From Casuarina equisetifolia (Eukaryota; Streptophyta; Magnoliopsida; Fagales; Casuarinaceae): a DNA stretch of 64,000 nucleotides. The stretch is taken from NCBI GenBank assembly GCA_028551475.1, contig CM052357.1:992001-1056000 (forward strand), written 5' to 3'. The notes below the pieces were generated by a model. It was given only the letters and a program-made list of their open reading frames with translations, made no database searches and had not been told where the DNA came from. Positions 32,742 through 44,756 of this stretch are shown piece after piece. The translations under genes and the position numbers were made by a program. Numbering within the stretch: the stretch's first letter is position 1; every line of letters begins with the position of its first letter.

Positions 32742-34739
32742 ATGCCAAAATGCTTCGTGTTTCGTACGGAGCTCTTCTGCAACTCAATGAAGAAAGTCTT
32801 CAAGCTGGGCCTGTCTTCAATCCCGGGTAAGTTCCTTACTCCGCTTCAGTCTCACTCTCGCTCACACTTCTCAGTTCTCACCGTTCCGTCAAACAAAAGC
32901 TTCGAAGCGGAGAATAATGGTGAAACTGAGCCCCCAATACCGGATGAAATCTTTAAGTCAAGCCCTAAACTGGGTTCTTACAAGTTGGGTGATTCCACTT
33001 TCTATTCACTCATTGAGAACTACGCCGACGCGGGTGATTTTTGGTCGCTAGAGAAGGTTTTATATCAAATGAAGCTCGAAAACCGACGGTTTGTTGAGAA
33101 GAATTTTGTTGTTATGTTTAGAGCTTATGGGAAAGCACATTTGCCCCAAAAAGCTGTTGAATTGTTTGACAGAATGGTTTGTGAATTTCAATGTAGGAGG
33201 ACTGTGAGATCATTTAATTCAGTGCTTAATGTTATTATACAAGACGGTTGCTTTTCTCAGGGATTAGAATTTTATTCACGTATCACGGGAAATGGGGATG
33301 CAAATATTTCACCCAACGTGCTTACTTTCAATTTGGTTATAAAGGCTTTGTGCAAGTTGGGATTAGTTGATGAAGCAGTTGAGGTATTTAGACAAATGCC
33401 GGTTAAGAATTGCACTCCTGACGTTTTCACATATAGCACATTGATGGACAGGTTGTGCAGGGAGAATAGGATTGAAGAGGCGGTTTCACTGTTGGATGAG
33501 ATGCAAATCGAGGGGTGTTTCCCAAATGCTGCGATATTTAATGTGTTGATTAACGCCATGTGCAAGAAGGGTGACTTGGCCCGTGCAGCAAAGCTTGTTG
33601 ATAATATGTTTCTCAAAGGATGTGTTCCTAATGAAGTGACTTATAACACCCTTATACACGGTTTATGTCTCAAGGGAAAATTGGAGAAGGCTGTGAGTCT
33701 ATTGGATCGGATGGTGGCGAGTAAATGTGTGCCTACTGATGTCACATATGGAACCATTATCAACGGGCTTGTCAAACAAGGAAGAGCTACTGATGCGGCT
33801 CATGTGCTGATTTCTTTGGAGGAGAGAGGGCATTGTGCCAACGAGTATGTTTATTCATCCCTTGTTAGTGGGTTGTTTAGGGAGGGAAAGGCTGACAAGG
33901 CAAGGAAATTGTGGAAGGAGATGATTAAAAGGGGATGTAAACCCAACACTGTTGTTTACAGTGCTCTTGTAGATGGCCTGTGCCGAGAAGGAAAGGTGAA
34001 TGAAGCAAAAGAAGTTTTGTCTGAGATGGTGAATGGGGGTTGTCCACCCAATGCTTTTACTTATAGCTCCCTACTGAAGGGCTTCTTCCAAGCGGGTGAG
34101 AGCCATAAAGCAATTTTATTGTGGAATGAGATGGCAAACAACAACTGTGCCCCTAATGAGGTCTGTTACTGTGTACTTATTCATGGTTTATGTGAGGATG
34201 GGAAGCTTAAGCATGCCTTGACGATGTGGAAGCAGATGTTGGGTAAGGGCTTTAAACCTGATGTTGTGACTTACAGTTCAATGATTCATGGCCTTTGTAA
34301 TGCAGGCTTGGTAGAGCAGGGGTTGAAACTATTCAATGAACTGCTTTGTCAAGAGCCTGAATCTCAACCAGATGTGATCACTTATAACATCATTTTCAAT
34401 GCTTTGTGCAAACAGAGTAGCATCTCCACTGCCATTAATCTTTTAAACAATATGCTGGATCGTGGTTATGATCCCGATGTAGTTACATGTAATATTTTTT
34501 TGAGAACTTTAAGAGAAAAGGTACATCCACCTCAAGATGGGAGAGATTTTCTAGATGAGCTTGCACTCCGGCTATTTAAGCGGCAGAGGATTTTAGGTGC
34601 TTCTCGAATTGTAGAAGTGATGTTGAAAAAGTTTCTATCTCCTAAAGCTTCTACTTGGGCAAGAGTTGTTCAAGATCTTTGCAAACAGAAGAAAATTCAA
34701 GCTGCCATTGACAAGTGTTGGAGCAGCCTATACTCTTGA
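32742..34739 (+). CDS. EMB1025: P-type pentatricopeptide repeat protein, EMB1025 type (At4g20090-like)
   Basis: Intronless, 665 residues, first ATG at 32742. The first ~45 residues are basic and serine-rich (RSHSRSHFSVL) as in an organelle targeting peptide, probably mitochondrial. About 14 classical 35-residue P-type PPR motifs follow from about 85 to 590 (TFNLVIKALCKLGLVDEA, TYSTLMDRLCRENRIEEA, TYNTLIHGLCLKGKLEKA, TYSSLLKGFFQAGESHKA). There is no E, DYW or SMR domain, so it should bind organelle RNA for processing, stability or translation rather than editing. Length matches Arabidopsis EMB1025 (about 660 residues), whose loss is embryo-lethal. A damaged paralog lies 4 kb upstream. The frame is intact from end to end. 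The RNA target is unknown. Confidence 0.92.
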   Translation: MPKCFVFRTELFCNSMKKVFKLGLSSIPGKFLTPLQSHSRSHFSVLTVPSNKSFEAENNGETEPPIPDEIFKSSPKLGSYKLGDSTFYSLIENYADAGDFWSLEKVLYQMKLENRRFVEKNFVVMFRAYGKAHLPQKAVELFDRMVCEFQCRRTVRSFNSVLNVIIQDGCFSQGLEFYSRITGNGDANISPNVLTFNLVIKALCKLGLVDEAVEVFRQMPVKNCTPDVFTYSTLMDRLCRENRIEEAVSLLDEMQIEGCFPNAAIFNVLINAMCKKGDLARAAKLVDNMFLKGCVPNEVTYNTLIHGLCLKGKLEKAVSLLDRMVASKCVPTDVTYGTIINGLVKQGRATDAAHVLISLEERGHCANEYVYSSLVSGLFREGKADKARKLWKEMIKRGCKPNTVVYSALVDGLCREGKVNEAKEVLSEMVNGGCPPNAFTYSSLLKGFFQAGESHKAILLWNEMANNNCAPNEVCYCVLIHGLCEDGKLKHALTMWKQMLGKGFKPDVVTYSSMIHGLCNAGLVEQGLKLFNELLCQEPESQPDVITYNIIFNALCKQSSISTAINLLNNMLDRGYDPDVVTCNIFLRTLREKVHPPQDGRDFLDELALRLFKRQRILGASRIVEVMLKKFLSPKASTWARVVQDLCKQKKIQAAIDKCWSSLYS

Positions 34740-36314
34740 TTTCTTATGTAAGTCTATCTTTTCCTTCCCTTTTTTTAAGACTGTCTTGTCCTTCAAAATG
34801 GAATCTTGACTACAACCAGCTGTAAATATGGTTGCAAAGATTTCTTAAAAAATGACACTGCTTATGCTAGGAAATTTTGAATATCTAGTATTAGAGAAAT
34901 AAGTCATAGACGAGCATGCCCAAAATAAATGGAAAGAAATTTTGATGGAAAAGTTAAGTCTAATCACTTCCTTTTTGTCTTTTACATAAAGGGGAATGGA
35001 CCTAGCCACTTCTATGGGTCATTGAGTCGGTATAAGATTTTATATATAATAATCTGACCTCCGAGCCATAGAAATGCTAACTGCAGTAGTTTTCTGGTTT
35101 TGGCTCGTAATAATGCTACCATATTTTTGGTAATAGCTTCCAAAATAAATTTGATTTCACTATTTGGCTTTGTATAATTAGGATTTATGTCTCAGGTCCT
35201 GATATAAATTTCCACTTTGTTAATAAGGGAACCTCTTTTGTCCAACATTTCAGATGAAGAAAAGCCATAAACTGATTTTATTTTATTTTTCCTATTGCAA
35301 TTTTAGGTAAGGATTTTTTGTTTGAAGAGCGGACATAAACCACTTTCGGTTTACCTGTCAATGTCCAAAACCATAGAACTGCAACCCTATCTGGCACTAG
35401 CATAATTTTTTTCGTCTCTGATTGCTACAACATAGGATGATACCATCTTATGAGTAGGTGAACCTGATAATTTGACATGCTATATTCGTTCAGACTTGGG
35501 GGTTCTACATAGAAGTTCTGTTTTAAAGAAATTTCTTCTTTGCTTCTTTTATGAATATATAGGAGCTTGACGGTGATGTCAGTAGCCATTCTTTTTTGGT
35601 TAGTGGTGCCTCCCGCACTTCACTTAGAAAGCATATCTTCTAATCTTTCTTGGTCCAATGTTGGTGCAGATTTACAAGATGACGATCAGATGAGGACAGA
35701 GCTTGGGATGTAACCGACAAATTGTTCTTAAATCATCTAAAATAGGTAAACCTGGCCAGGTACTTGCTTAGTCTCGATGTGCTCTCTTAAGTTTCTGTGT
35801 TCATATTCTTCTTCTCTGAACTTATCTCATGAGAGAATGGTGTATAATCAAGTCAAAGAATCCATGGAACTTATACCATTAGTGCTTCACTTCTACGTTG
35901 GAGATGTAAGCATTCTTGATGTAATGTTGGAGAAACTATAAGATTTGACTATAGAGCCCATCTGGAAGCTCTTCTTAGCTGATTTTCTTGTGAAGACATT
36001 GTGTGATTCACTCTCTTCATTTTGTAACTTTATTCTGGTTGGTAAACCCCACCAATATCTATTTTGATTAGTAAACCACCAATTGTAATTTGTAGAGTTA
36101 AATGATTCATTTTGATGCTTAATTAGTCATGCATCTTCCATTCAGTGCAGTGCTGTGTAGGAATACTACTTTCTACATTGTTACATCGAGAATAATTCTT
36201 TCTGCATTTCAGATCTCTATTTTCAGGCACTAAGACCATCCTAATATGGAACACAAGTGGGAAGGAAATTTTATTACAGATTGGTGGACTGAAGGGTGAA
36301 GGAATACAGTAATT
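34740..36314. other. Convergent spacer between PPR and CAT
   Basis: 3' flanks of two convergent genes. The parts up to about 35160 recur after the PPR pseudogene, and the parts from about 35430 recur beyond the CAT pseudogene. No gene, RNA or transposon recognised. Confidence 0.55.
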
Positions 36315-38084
36315 TCAAGGCGCTGACTGCTTGATGTTGTCCTCATCAGCTTTCCGGGATTTCAGCTTTTCCTGTTGCTGAGCCATATCAAAAGTTGCAT
36401 GGAGGCCGAAAAATACATAGTATACTAGCATTACAAGGCTGCAGATGCCAAATCTAATAAATGACTCTGAACCCAGAGATCCCATGAGAAAGACATTTGT
36501 TGCAATTGACAAGGATGGGAACCATGGGACAAGTGGGACACCCCAAACTTTTGGTGACCTCTGTTGAGGCAGAAACATCGACATTCCTGCAGTGGCCAAG
36601 AACCAAAGAGGAACTGTGATGGTGTATCCGAGCCAGCCATCAGGATTTAGTCCCCAGTAAGCTGAGGTTCCCAGTGAGGAGGCGATGATGATCAGCAACA
36701 AGATAACAAACTTCAGGAGCTGAATTCGTGGAGTGACTTCTCTATCATAGTATCTTCTCACAAGAAGTGCAACAGCCATCATCATAAAAATAAAGAGTGT
36801 ACTCACCGATAACAGGCCCGTCAAGACATCCAGGCCTGAGAAGAAAGCAATACAAGCACTTGAAATGGTAATCAAGAGTGTAGCATTTATGGGGGTTCCT
36901 GTCTTGGGGTGGACAAGGGCAAACCATGGTGGAATCATGTGGGCTCGTGCTATATGAGTGGTATATCTTGCCTGTCCTAGTGCCCCTACAAGAAGAACAG
37001 TGGTCATTCCCTTTAGGGCACCAAGAGCTACCAGGTACTTTGCCCATTTCATGCCTACATTCTGAAATGCTACAGAGTATGCTGCCTCTGGATCGATGTC
37101 TGTATATTTCTGCATCATAGCCAGTGAAAGTGCCATTAAGCAATATATCACAGTGATGATGGACATTGATCCCAGCAATCCTAACGGTATGTCTCTAGAT
37201 GGATTTTTGGTCTCTTCAGCCATGGTGGCAATGTTGTCAAATCCACCGTAGGCAAAGTAGACAATTGCTGCAGCCTGAAAGACTCCTTTAGCTCCAAAAG
37301 GCAAGAAGGGTTTTAAATTTGATGTGTCAGCATGAGCAAATCCTGCAATTATCACAAATATAATGACTACAGTGTTAATTGCGGATGCTATCCAGTTGAA
37401 ATATGAAGTTTTCCTTGTGCTGATCATTGCAACTGTAGCAGAAATTGCCAGGACTGCAACGGCTATTGGGTCCAGGAGGTTGAACCCTTCACTGAGGTTT
37501 GTGTGAATGCGTAAGGAGTTGCGAGGGCGGTTCAGTAGATTCGTGAAGTAAGAAGTCCATGCTCTGGCAACTGCTGCGGTTCCAACAATGCTCTCTAGGA
37601 GTATGTTTGCTGCCGTTATGAAAGCTGCAAAGTCACCTAATTCAACTCTTAAGTAAGCAAATGACCCTCCTGCAACTGGGACTTCTACTGCAAATTCAGT
37701 GTAGCAGAAGACCGAGAGCATTGCGGAAACACCCGAGGCAACGTAGGACAGAACTATGGCCGGTCCAGCATGCTTATGAGCTTCCTGCCCAGTGAGAACA
37801 AAGATGCCGGCACCAATGACCGAACCAAACCCAAACCAGGTGAGATCCCACCAGGTGAGGCATCGTTTCATATCATTCTCACTCTGTTTACGAAGTTCTC
37901 CAATCTCCTCAGCATCATTTGATCTGCGCACGAGACGATCCTTGAACCGGTACAAGGTTTGTGACAGTGCAAATCGATATGTGCCCCAGTTTTGAAAGGA
38001 TTCTTCTGGAAAGAAATCTTGTTTGCTCCATCTCCAATACTTTCTTGGTTGGACATCATCACCCAATTCTCCAACAGAGCCCAT
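36315..38084 (-). CDS. Cationic amino acid transporter (CAT1/5/8 group, APC superfamily)
   Basis: Intronless, 589 residues, ATG at 38082-38084. A cytosolic N-terminus (RKYWRWSKQDFFPEESF) leads into about 14 membrane helices. TM1 carries FGFGSVIGAGIFVLTGQEA, the family signature for substrate and backbone unwinding. Other marks are CYTEFAVEVPVAGGSFAYLR, the loop MAEETKNPSRDIPLG, RARYTTHIARAHMIPP-like sequence with PINATL, and a C-terminal CAT domain with WGLNPDGWLGYTITVPLWF. Family members are proton-coupled carriers for arginine, lysine and other amino acids, in the plasma membrane for the CAT1/5 group. It most resembles Arabidopsis CAT5 and CAT1; I cannot separate CAT1, 5 and 8 by eye. A dead copy lies 13 kb upstream. 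Confidence 0.92.
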   Translation of the reverse strand: MGSVGELGDDVQPRKYWRWSKQDFFPEESFQNWGTYRFALSQTLYRFKDRLVRRSNDAEEIGELRKQSENDMKRCLTWWDLTWFGFGSVIGAGIFVLTGQEAHKHAGPAIVLSYVASGVSAMLSVFCYTEFAVEVPVAGGSFAYLRVELGDFAAFITAANILLESIVGTAAVARAWTSYFTNLLNRPRNSLRIHTNLSEGFNLLDPIAVAVLAISATVAMISTRKTSYFNWIASAINTVVIIFVIIAGFAHADTSNLKPFLPFGAKGVFQAAAIVYFAYGGFDNIATMAEETKNPSRDIPLGLLGSMSIITVIYCLMALSLAMMQKYTDIDPEAAYSVAFQNVGMKWAKYLVALGALKGMTTVLLVGALGQARYTTHIARAHMIPPWFALVHPKTGTPINATLLITISSACIAFFSGLDVLTGLLSVSTLFIFMMMAVALLVRRYYDREVTPRIQLLKFVILLLIIIASSLGTSAYWGLNPDGWLGYTITVPLWFLATAGMSMFLPQQRSPKVWGVPLVPWFPSLSIATNVFLMGSLGSESFIRFGICSLVMLVYYVFFGLHATFDMAQQQEKLKSRKADEDNIKQSAP

Positions 38085-38157
38085 AGTAACTGTTTCCTCC
38101 TCCTTTCTCTGCTAATAATGTAGCCACGGATGGATAAAGATAGGAATTTTGTTGCTG

Positions 38158-38164
38158 TTATATA
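38158..38164 (-). promoter_or_regulatory. TATA box of the intact CAT gene
   Basis: TATATAA on the minus strand, 74 bp before the ATG, in GCTGTTATATAACC, which is conserved in the dead copy at 25134-25140. Confidence 0.6.
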
Positions 38165-40148
38165 ACCTTCAGTGTCCTAGCGGGTGTGATGTTATTATTG
38201 TGAAATCCAGACGCTTCTTCCATAGTTGATAATGAAGCCACATGCACTTGGTTGACTTAAACTGACAATGCTGACAAATGTGCTTGTCTTCTACGTTGTA
38301 TCCGCTTCAAGGTGGCGGAGAAGACGCGCATCTTTTTGGAAACCTGTGAAGTGTGACTTAAAAGAAGGTCCCTGTTTTCTGGCTTGTAATTTCAATGGTT
38401 GCTTTCTCATTTCTTCTTCTATGAACAGACGCAAGATTCTTCTGGTTCCCTTTCAAATCGTAGGTACATTGTCATGGTATTGTAAATTAAGTTTCTTGGA
38501 CCTTTCGTGGCAAATTTAAAATAGCTTTCCTTCCATGGCCGAGGAATCAAGAAAAAAGATGGTGGAAGCGACAGGTTCATACCATAGTAGTTGTCTTCAT
38601 CGTGGGTCCAGATTCAAGATTCTTGATTTATCAAAGCTGTGAGATGTAAACAGCAATAGTATTTATTGGATTATGAAATAATGCAATATTGACCATTTGT
38701 CCAATGAAATCAACGATGAAATCAAAGATGAAGTGAGAACTAGCTTCATGTTAGAAAGCTAAGAAAACAAGTTTTGTACGGATCCTAGGAACAAGATTAG
38801 AAGTTGAAAATCTTCTCTTTTTTTCTTAAATTAGTTTGTTGCGAACGGATCCTTTGCAGTAGGTTGGAAGTAATATAAAATATGCCAACAATCATACAAT
38901 CATTGTGTTTCATGTCCCAGTGTAGTAGTTTTGTTTACTATTATATGTAATTGCTTGTGTTGTCTAAATATGATTCCGCCATATCCAAATGTTGTCCTGA
39001 ATCATCCAAAATCCATCCCAGGTCCTACTAAACTAACCTTTTTCTCAGAGCGACATGGACGTTCCAATGTTCTCTTAAAATCATCATAGTATAAGTTTTT
39101 TTTTTTTTTTTAATTTCATTTTTTGCTTTTCGCACATACCTAAACTTACAACTAATATTAAACTTGAATCTCTTAGACCTAAGCAATATCTATTTCTGAC
39201 TTCGCCAAACACTTATCCACATGAGATATAAGTTAAATTTTGTAAATTTTATTGTTGGAAAAGTTATGACAAGATATTATTCATTTAAACCATTAATTTG
39301 AATATTAGTTTAGAAAACAAATGTCAATTTGTTTGTATATGCTGAATTCCACAAATCAATGTGCCCGAGCTTTGACAAGTTGATGGTGGAAAATTATGCA
39401 AGAAACAAGAAATCAAGAGAAAATGGCGACAAAGACAAGTGGTTGGTGGACGATATGGTATTCCATTCCAACAGTACAGAAACCTTATCCCTCAGAAGAA
39501 AAATGAGCACCTCACTGACATGTCTGCCACAGAGTCAAGACAGATGACCGTAGAATGAACACGGCCGCCTTGATGACCCGATTCAAGGGATTGGCCAAAA
39601 AGATTCTCCCCTTCGGAATATTGCATATCCAAAAAAGGTCAATTATCCAATGAGTTTATCTTCCTTGCTTATCTCTGAATGCGTGCAAGCCTCTAGTTTT
39701 TCAATGCCGTATGTTACAAGGGTTGAAAATAGCTACTTTGGGAAGAAAACAAAAGAAAAGTAACACGGGTTTCCATATTTGCCTGAGTTCTCAATCAATA
39801 CACAGATTAAAAGAAAGTTTGCATAATTTGATAATGTATACAAAAGGAATTTACCTTTCTTTGTAGAATTTGGAGAAGATAGTGTTTCATACATATCCAT
39901 CCAAAACTTTCTTTTTGATCAACTGGAGCTATCCTTTTCCTCCAATCTTATGATTCTTTTAACAAATAAACTGCTTTTCATTGAACAGATTGCCCAGCAA
40001 GTCCAGGCAAAGCCCATGTGGAGTTCTTGGTGCAAAATCTCATGCTGAGGGTGAGCACAGCCCATTCCTTAGCATTACTCCATTATTGTGCAGTTATTGT
40101 GCAGGGTCCAACCATAAAGGGTAGGCCTGAGTATTGGGTGCATCAATC
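38165..40148. other. Spacer between CAT and TAM41
   Basis: Up to about 39355 it is collinear with the CAT-pseudogene upstream flank (25141-26262). Beyond that it is unique. An open frame at 39331-39547 has no ATG and no recognisable domain. A T run lies near 39099-39110. Confidence 0.5.
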
Positions 40149-43100
40149 TCAGGATTTCCAAGCCTTGCTCATTTTGTTAGCAAGATATCTAACAGCATTT
40201 ACACCACCAACAGTCAGTAGCCCGGAGACAGCCTGCCTTGCACTTGAAACCATGACCACTCGCCTCAGAACCTTCCGCATGCATTTTGCAGCCTCTTCTC
40301 TCGAGCCAACCAAAACTTCATGTATAACCCGACCTTAAATTGTTAAAAAGAAGATGTTATTATCAACTCAAACTTGCTGTAACTATTCAATCTGTCATCA
40401 GATTAAGTGTCACATCTTGCCACCTTTGCTAGTCATGCAAGTGGATATTTGAAAATGAATAACCCAGATAAAGTTTCTCCAACTAAAATTGAGTGCACAC
40501 AGTTGAGATGAGTCTACATATGAAACGATAAAAGGTATAGAACCCTGATGCTTTTTCACAGACTACTCTTTACTTTTAAGTCCACCTAAGATAAGTTTAA
40601 GTTCATACCAGATGCAGTCAGATTTGTCTTCTCTCCTAGCTCCGTGCCCATTTGGCTTCTGACCCTTGGGGGAAGGGAATTAACAAGATAGCGAGCCACT
40701 GGTAAGCCACAATCCTGTTCTCAGAGGAAAAAATAAATAAATTAAACTTGGAGAACAAACTGTGCAAGTGACAAATCTGTACCGGACACAATTGACGTCT
40801 TTCTGTATGGAATTTTTTATTACTTGCTTTTTTTAAAAGAGATCCTAAGCATAAATGAATTAAGAAAAGGACAAGACAACTAATTACAGAAAATGATGTT
40901 CGGCTACAGCTAATATATGACAACTTCCCCCGCCACCACCACCCCTCACCCAAAAAAAAATAAATTGACAACGTTCCTGTAAGCTTAAAACTAGTATCTA
41001 ACTCAGAGCTATGAATCTACAAGTATGCAATCAAGAGTTTAATGATCCACAGAAGTATTAGAAACCCTGCAAGCATCGTAGTTTCTGCAAGAAAAAAGGC
41101 AATGCCAAAAAGAGCAAAAGAAATGCTGGCACCGTTTGGTAAATGGCATCTAGACACCTATATAACTGTCTACTGCTGTCAGAAAAGAAGTAGAAACTTT
41201 TACTTTAAGCTTTTCAATTATGATTTATGGCTAAGTCCAAGGCCTCAAACACATTTGCTTCATCAAGCAGATAATAATTTAGAAAATTGAGGCCTCTCTA
41301 GAATTGGATATGAAAAAATAGAGATAAGTATATTGAATCAAACATCAAACAGAAAATGAAGATCTACGCAGACCTGGGAAATATTTCTTTGGTGACTGCC
41401 AGACGAAGTGAGCCTTAAGAATTCTTTAGCCTCATACTCTTCTAGAAATGACTTATACCTCGACTGGAATAAATTGAACTGCCCTTGTACAATCTTCTTC
41501 ACCTGAGAACATCATACATAATGAGATATTGAACTTGCAATATAACTTGAAATAGAAAATCCTTATACTAAATGGGACTTAAAATAATGTATTAACTATA
41601 AAATAGAAAAACTACTACTGAAAAAAAAAAGGAAAGTAAAATACATTCAGTAAGCAGTCACAACGCAAGAACGAACAAGTTATAAAGTGGACGTTAAAAG
41701 CTATCACTTAAAATAAACTCAACAAAAATCATTCACAAAAAGTAGTCCAGCAGAACATTAATCAATCTTCGCCAAATAGGAGCAGCATATGATTCAGCAG
41801 TTCCAACATCCATAAAGCAGCAAGCAAGCATAAGATGTAAATGCCATAAAAAGCTAGAAGCCATTTCCTTCTGAAGATATGTTTGAGCTGTGTCAATTAT
41901 TACCTTGTTTCTGTCCTCCGCAAAAAGCATACGCAAGTCACCCATATATGAGAGGCTACATATTTTGGCATATAGATCTTCCTGCATAAAGATATGATTA
42001 CTTATGAATTCTAGAAATTATAAAATGCTCAAGGATTGGAAAAGAAGCAAACCTCAGAGAATTCTGCTGGCAGAAGTAGAAGAGCAGCGGACACAGCAGC
42101 CCTCAAATTACAAGAGTTGACATTTTCTATATCCAGATTATCCGCAAGTATATGGACCTGTGTGAAAAAATTGAAAATTCCTCGGTACCCAGATGACAAA
42201 AGGGGGGAGGAAAAAGAGAGGAGGCAATGACCAGATTTGTCACCAAAGTACAAGACTCTCGGGCAAACCAAGGAAAAGCAAGTTTGAGAGAGGCAATGCA
42301 GGTGGATTTTGGGACATTACAGCAAACAAGCGGCAGAAGAGTGTCTTTTCATTCATATGATCGAATAACATGTTAGATTAGTCAATCTCTATATACATGT
42401 GCTTTGTATGAAATTTAAGTGGAACTCTGCACATGCAGATGCTACTCAACTATGAAGCATACTGTAGCTACGCACAACAAAAATGAATTTCCGTTTTTCT
42501 TCTCCAAACAAATCAGCACAGAAGTATTCAGTAACTCACTTTTCTGCATCCACATTTACGGCACTCCAAACAACAGAAAACAGAAAAAGGGAAAAGTGAC
42601 TGCAGAGAGAAAAGGAGGCGGATTAAAGATGGAGGAAACGATCCCCTAAAGGGGACAATCAAGCAAAAGGTAAAAGTTCAATAGCCCTTGATGCTGCCCA
42701 CATTGCATGAAAGCTGAAGATGCTTCATCAGTGCACTTCATTTTCTTCTCTAATATGAGCAGTTACTGCAACCTAACACTTTCTGCACGCTTTGGCTCAG
42801 ATACTTTTTTTCTTGCTGTTTCTCTTTAGCTTTCTGTGCAAAAAATCTGTCAAACCCAAAATGCAGCCTAATCATGATTATTGCCAAATAATCACAGAAC
42901 CAAGCCCTACTGATGGGTGGCCAGGAATGCCCCCTGTTGGAACTAAGTCAGAGTGGCAGTGGCAGTAGAGCCACAATAAGTATATCAGTGATATCGGTTA
43001 TAATTCATGTCATGTTAGCGGCATTATGTGCCATTTCTAATTGCCAGGTAGGAAACTTGACAGCTATCAACTAAACTATGTTCTGTGATTTTCATCAATG

Positions 43101-44756
43101 ACCTTAATAACATTAGCACTTAAGTTTAAAACAAAAATTAGATGTGCTTTAGGAATTTTCAAGAGATTTGGAAGCATAGAAAATCACATAGTCCCAAAGT
43201 AAGAGCCGCCTCAGAGAAAAGATTTTCCCTAGTTTCTGATAACATATTCTTGAAACTATTAAGCCAAATAGATGATAAACCAAAACTATGATTGCTCTCA
43301 GCCATTATGACAAATAATCTCAACAGTTAGTCTGACTCAAGTAGAAACACATTAAGTTTTTTCCTACTTATTTGTCCATAATGCTTCACTGAAGGTCATC
43401 CTCAATTTTCTTAGAACTACGACAGACAAGACTTGTGATTTCTAAGGGTGAAACTAGTTTTCTGGCCTTATGATGATTTATTGACGTATAGACTTTCTCA
43501 AAGAACCTTAGAATCTCCAAAAGATACTGCACATTGTAAGGTGTATGAACACTTCAAAACAAGGATAATTATATTAAGCTACAGTATGAATATCCCACTT
43601 TATTAAACAACCTCTCTAATACTCAAATGGATTTGCAATAAAGAAGAATAATTTATATTTAATTAGCTAATGAAAACCAATAAGCATGAGTGAAAAGATT
43701 TTTCAAGCTTTTGAACTTTCACAGTTGTTTTTCATTCTTGTGAAAGAACTAGCATCATATTTCGTAATGTGTTCTCATAAATAGCAATGCTTGTTTGAGA
43801 AAGACACGGATACAACATACATAAACTTCGTAAAATATTCATTAAAAAGTTCACACCTTGTTGGACATAAACACATCTTTTCTTGCATTATTTGCAGGCA
43901 ACGAAATGAAGCATATAAAAATGAATAATTTCTAACATCCAGAAGAAGGACATACCGGTTTGTGTAACCGACCACTCAAGTAGAATCGTTCCCAATTCAG
44001 TATGTCTTGAACCAAGTCATGCATCCGAACAACCCCATATTTGAGCATCTGTTACGTTTGCTTAAATGTGAGGATTACAAGAGACTCAGAGAACATTACA
44101 TTCGATGCCGAAATGACAGGACAAAAAGTTGGTGCACGTAAAATTCAAAAGTACAGAGTAGGTGCACTCACAGTCAGGCGTTCATGCATTTTAAGGATTG
44201 GATGATCAATACCTTGTCATTCCAACGAACAAAAGGGTTGAAGTGTACTCCAACACCAATGTCATCCGCAATTTCAGTAATCTAACATGATGAACCAATA
44301 AACAGCGTTAGAGACAATGAGAACCAAACCCAGCATAACAGAGAAAGAGAGAAAACTATACCAGTCTCGCCCCGCCAAGGCGCGCTATCAATGAGGCATA
44401 GTGACTCTTGTTCCTTTTCAGATTCTGGGTTGCAGCAAAATCAGCAGAGTTAAATTTTCTCAGACATGCAAACATTGCGAATAAGCAAAACGGAACCGTA
44501 AACCAAACTTACCTCAGAATGCCATTGCATAGGATCCGACACACCAAGAATGTAATCCACCATGGTTGACTAGAACCCAGAAAATCATTAACCCACATAA
44601 AAATCACAAAAAATAAATTGAGCTTGTGAAGAATAACATTGATAATTCAAAAAAACAAAGAACCTTGTCGTGATTGTTTGGATGAAGAGCTGAGCCGTAG
44701 ACACAGCAGAACTCGACGGGAGGAAGAACTTCCAGAAAGCCCCGAGCTTTCTCCAT
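40149..44756 (-). CDS. TAM41: Mitochondrial phosphatidate cytidylyltransferase (TAM41 type)
   Basis: Ten exons on the minus strand: 44756-44664, 44569-44513, 44424-44362, 44281-44213, 44048-43956, 42157-42053, 41981-41904, 41502-41374, 40714-40609 and 40333-40149. All borders are GT-AG; the first eight are in phase 0. They total 978 nt, 325 residues. The start used is MEKARGFLEVLPPVEFC. The nucleotidyltransferase core has CCVYGSALHPNNHDKS..MVDYILGV (GS plus acidic residues), then HFNPFVRWNDKMLKYGVVRM and LNWERFYLSGRLHKP. The end reads VSSARQAVSGLLTVGG and KAWKS. The enzyme makes CDP-diacylglycerol from phosphatidate and CTP on the matrix side of the inner membrane, the first committed step to cardiolipin. 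No clear presequence is seen. Intron 5 is 1.8 kb; others are short. Confidence 0.92.

Larger units (their letters stand above)
31157..39355. repeat. Third tandem unit: mARC fragment, intact PPR, intact CAT
   Basis: The left part (31157-35160) is collinear with 26805-31156; the right part (35430-39355) is collinear with 22066-26262. This unit joins both halves and is the only one that carries PPR and CAT together, so it probably preserves the ancestral gene order mARC-PPR-CAT. Confidence 0.75.

Noticed and set aside
36745-37143. A 132-codon frame inside the CAT gene
   Set aside because: It is out of frame with the transporter, which is intact and conserved in its paralog.
39331-39547. Open frame between CAT and TAM41
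   Set aside because: It has no ATG start, no recognisable domain and no splice partners.
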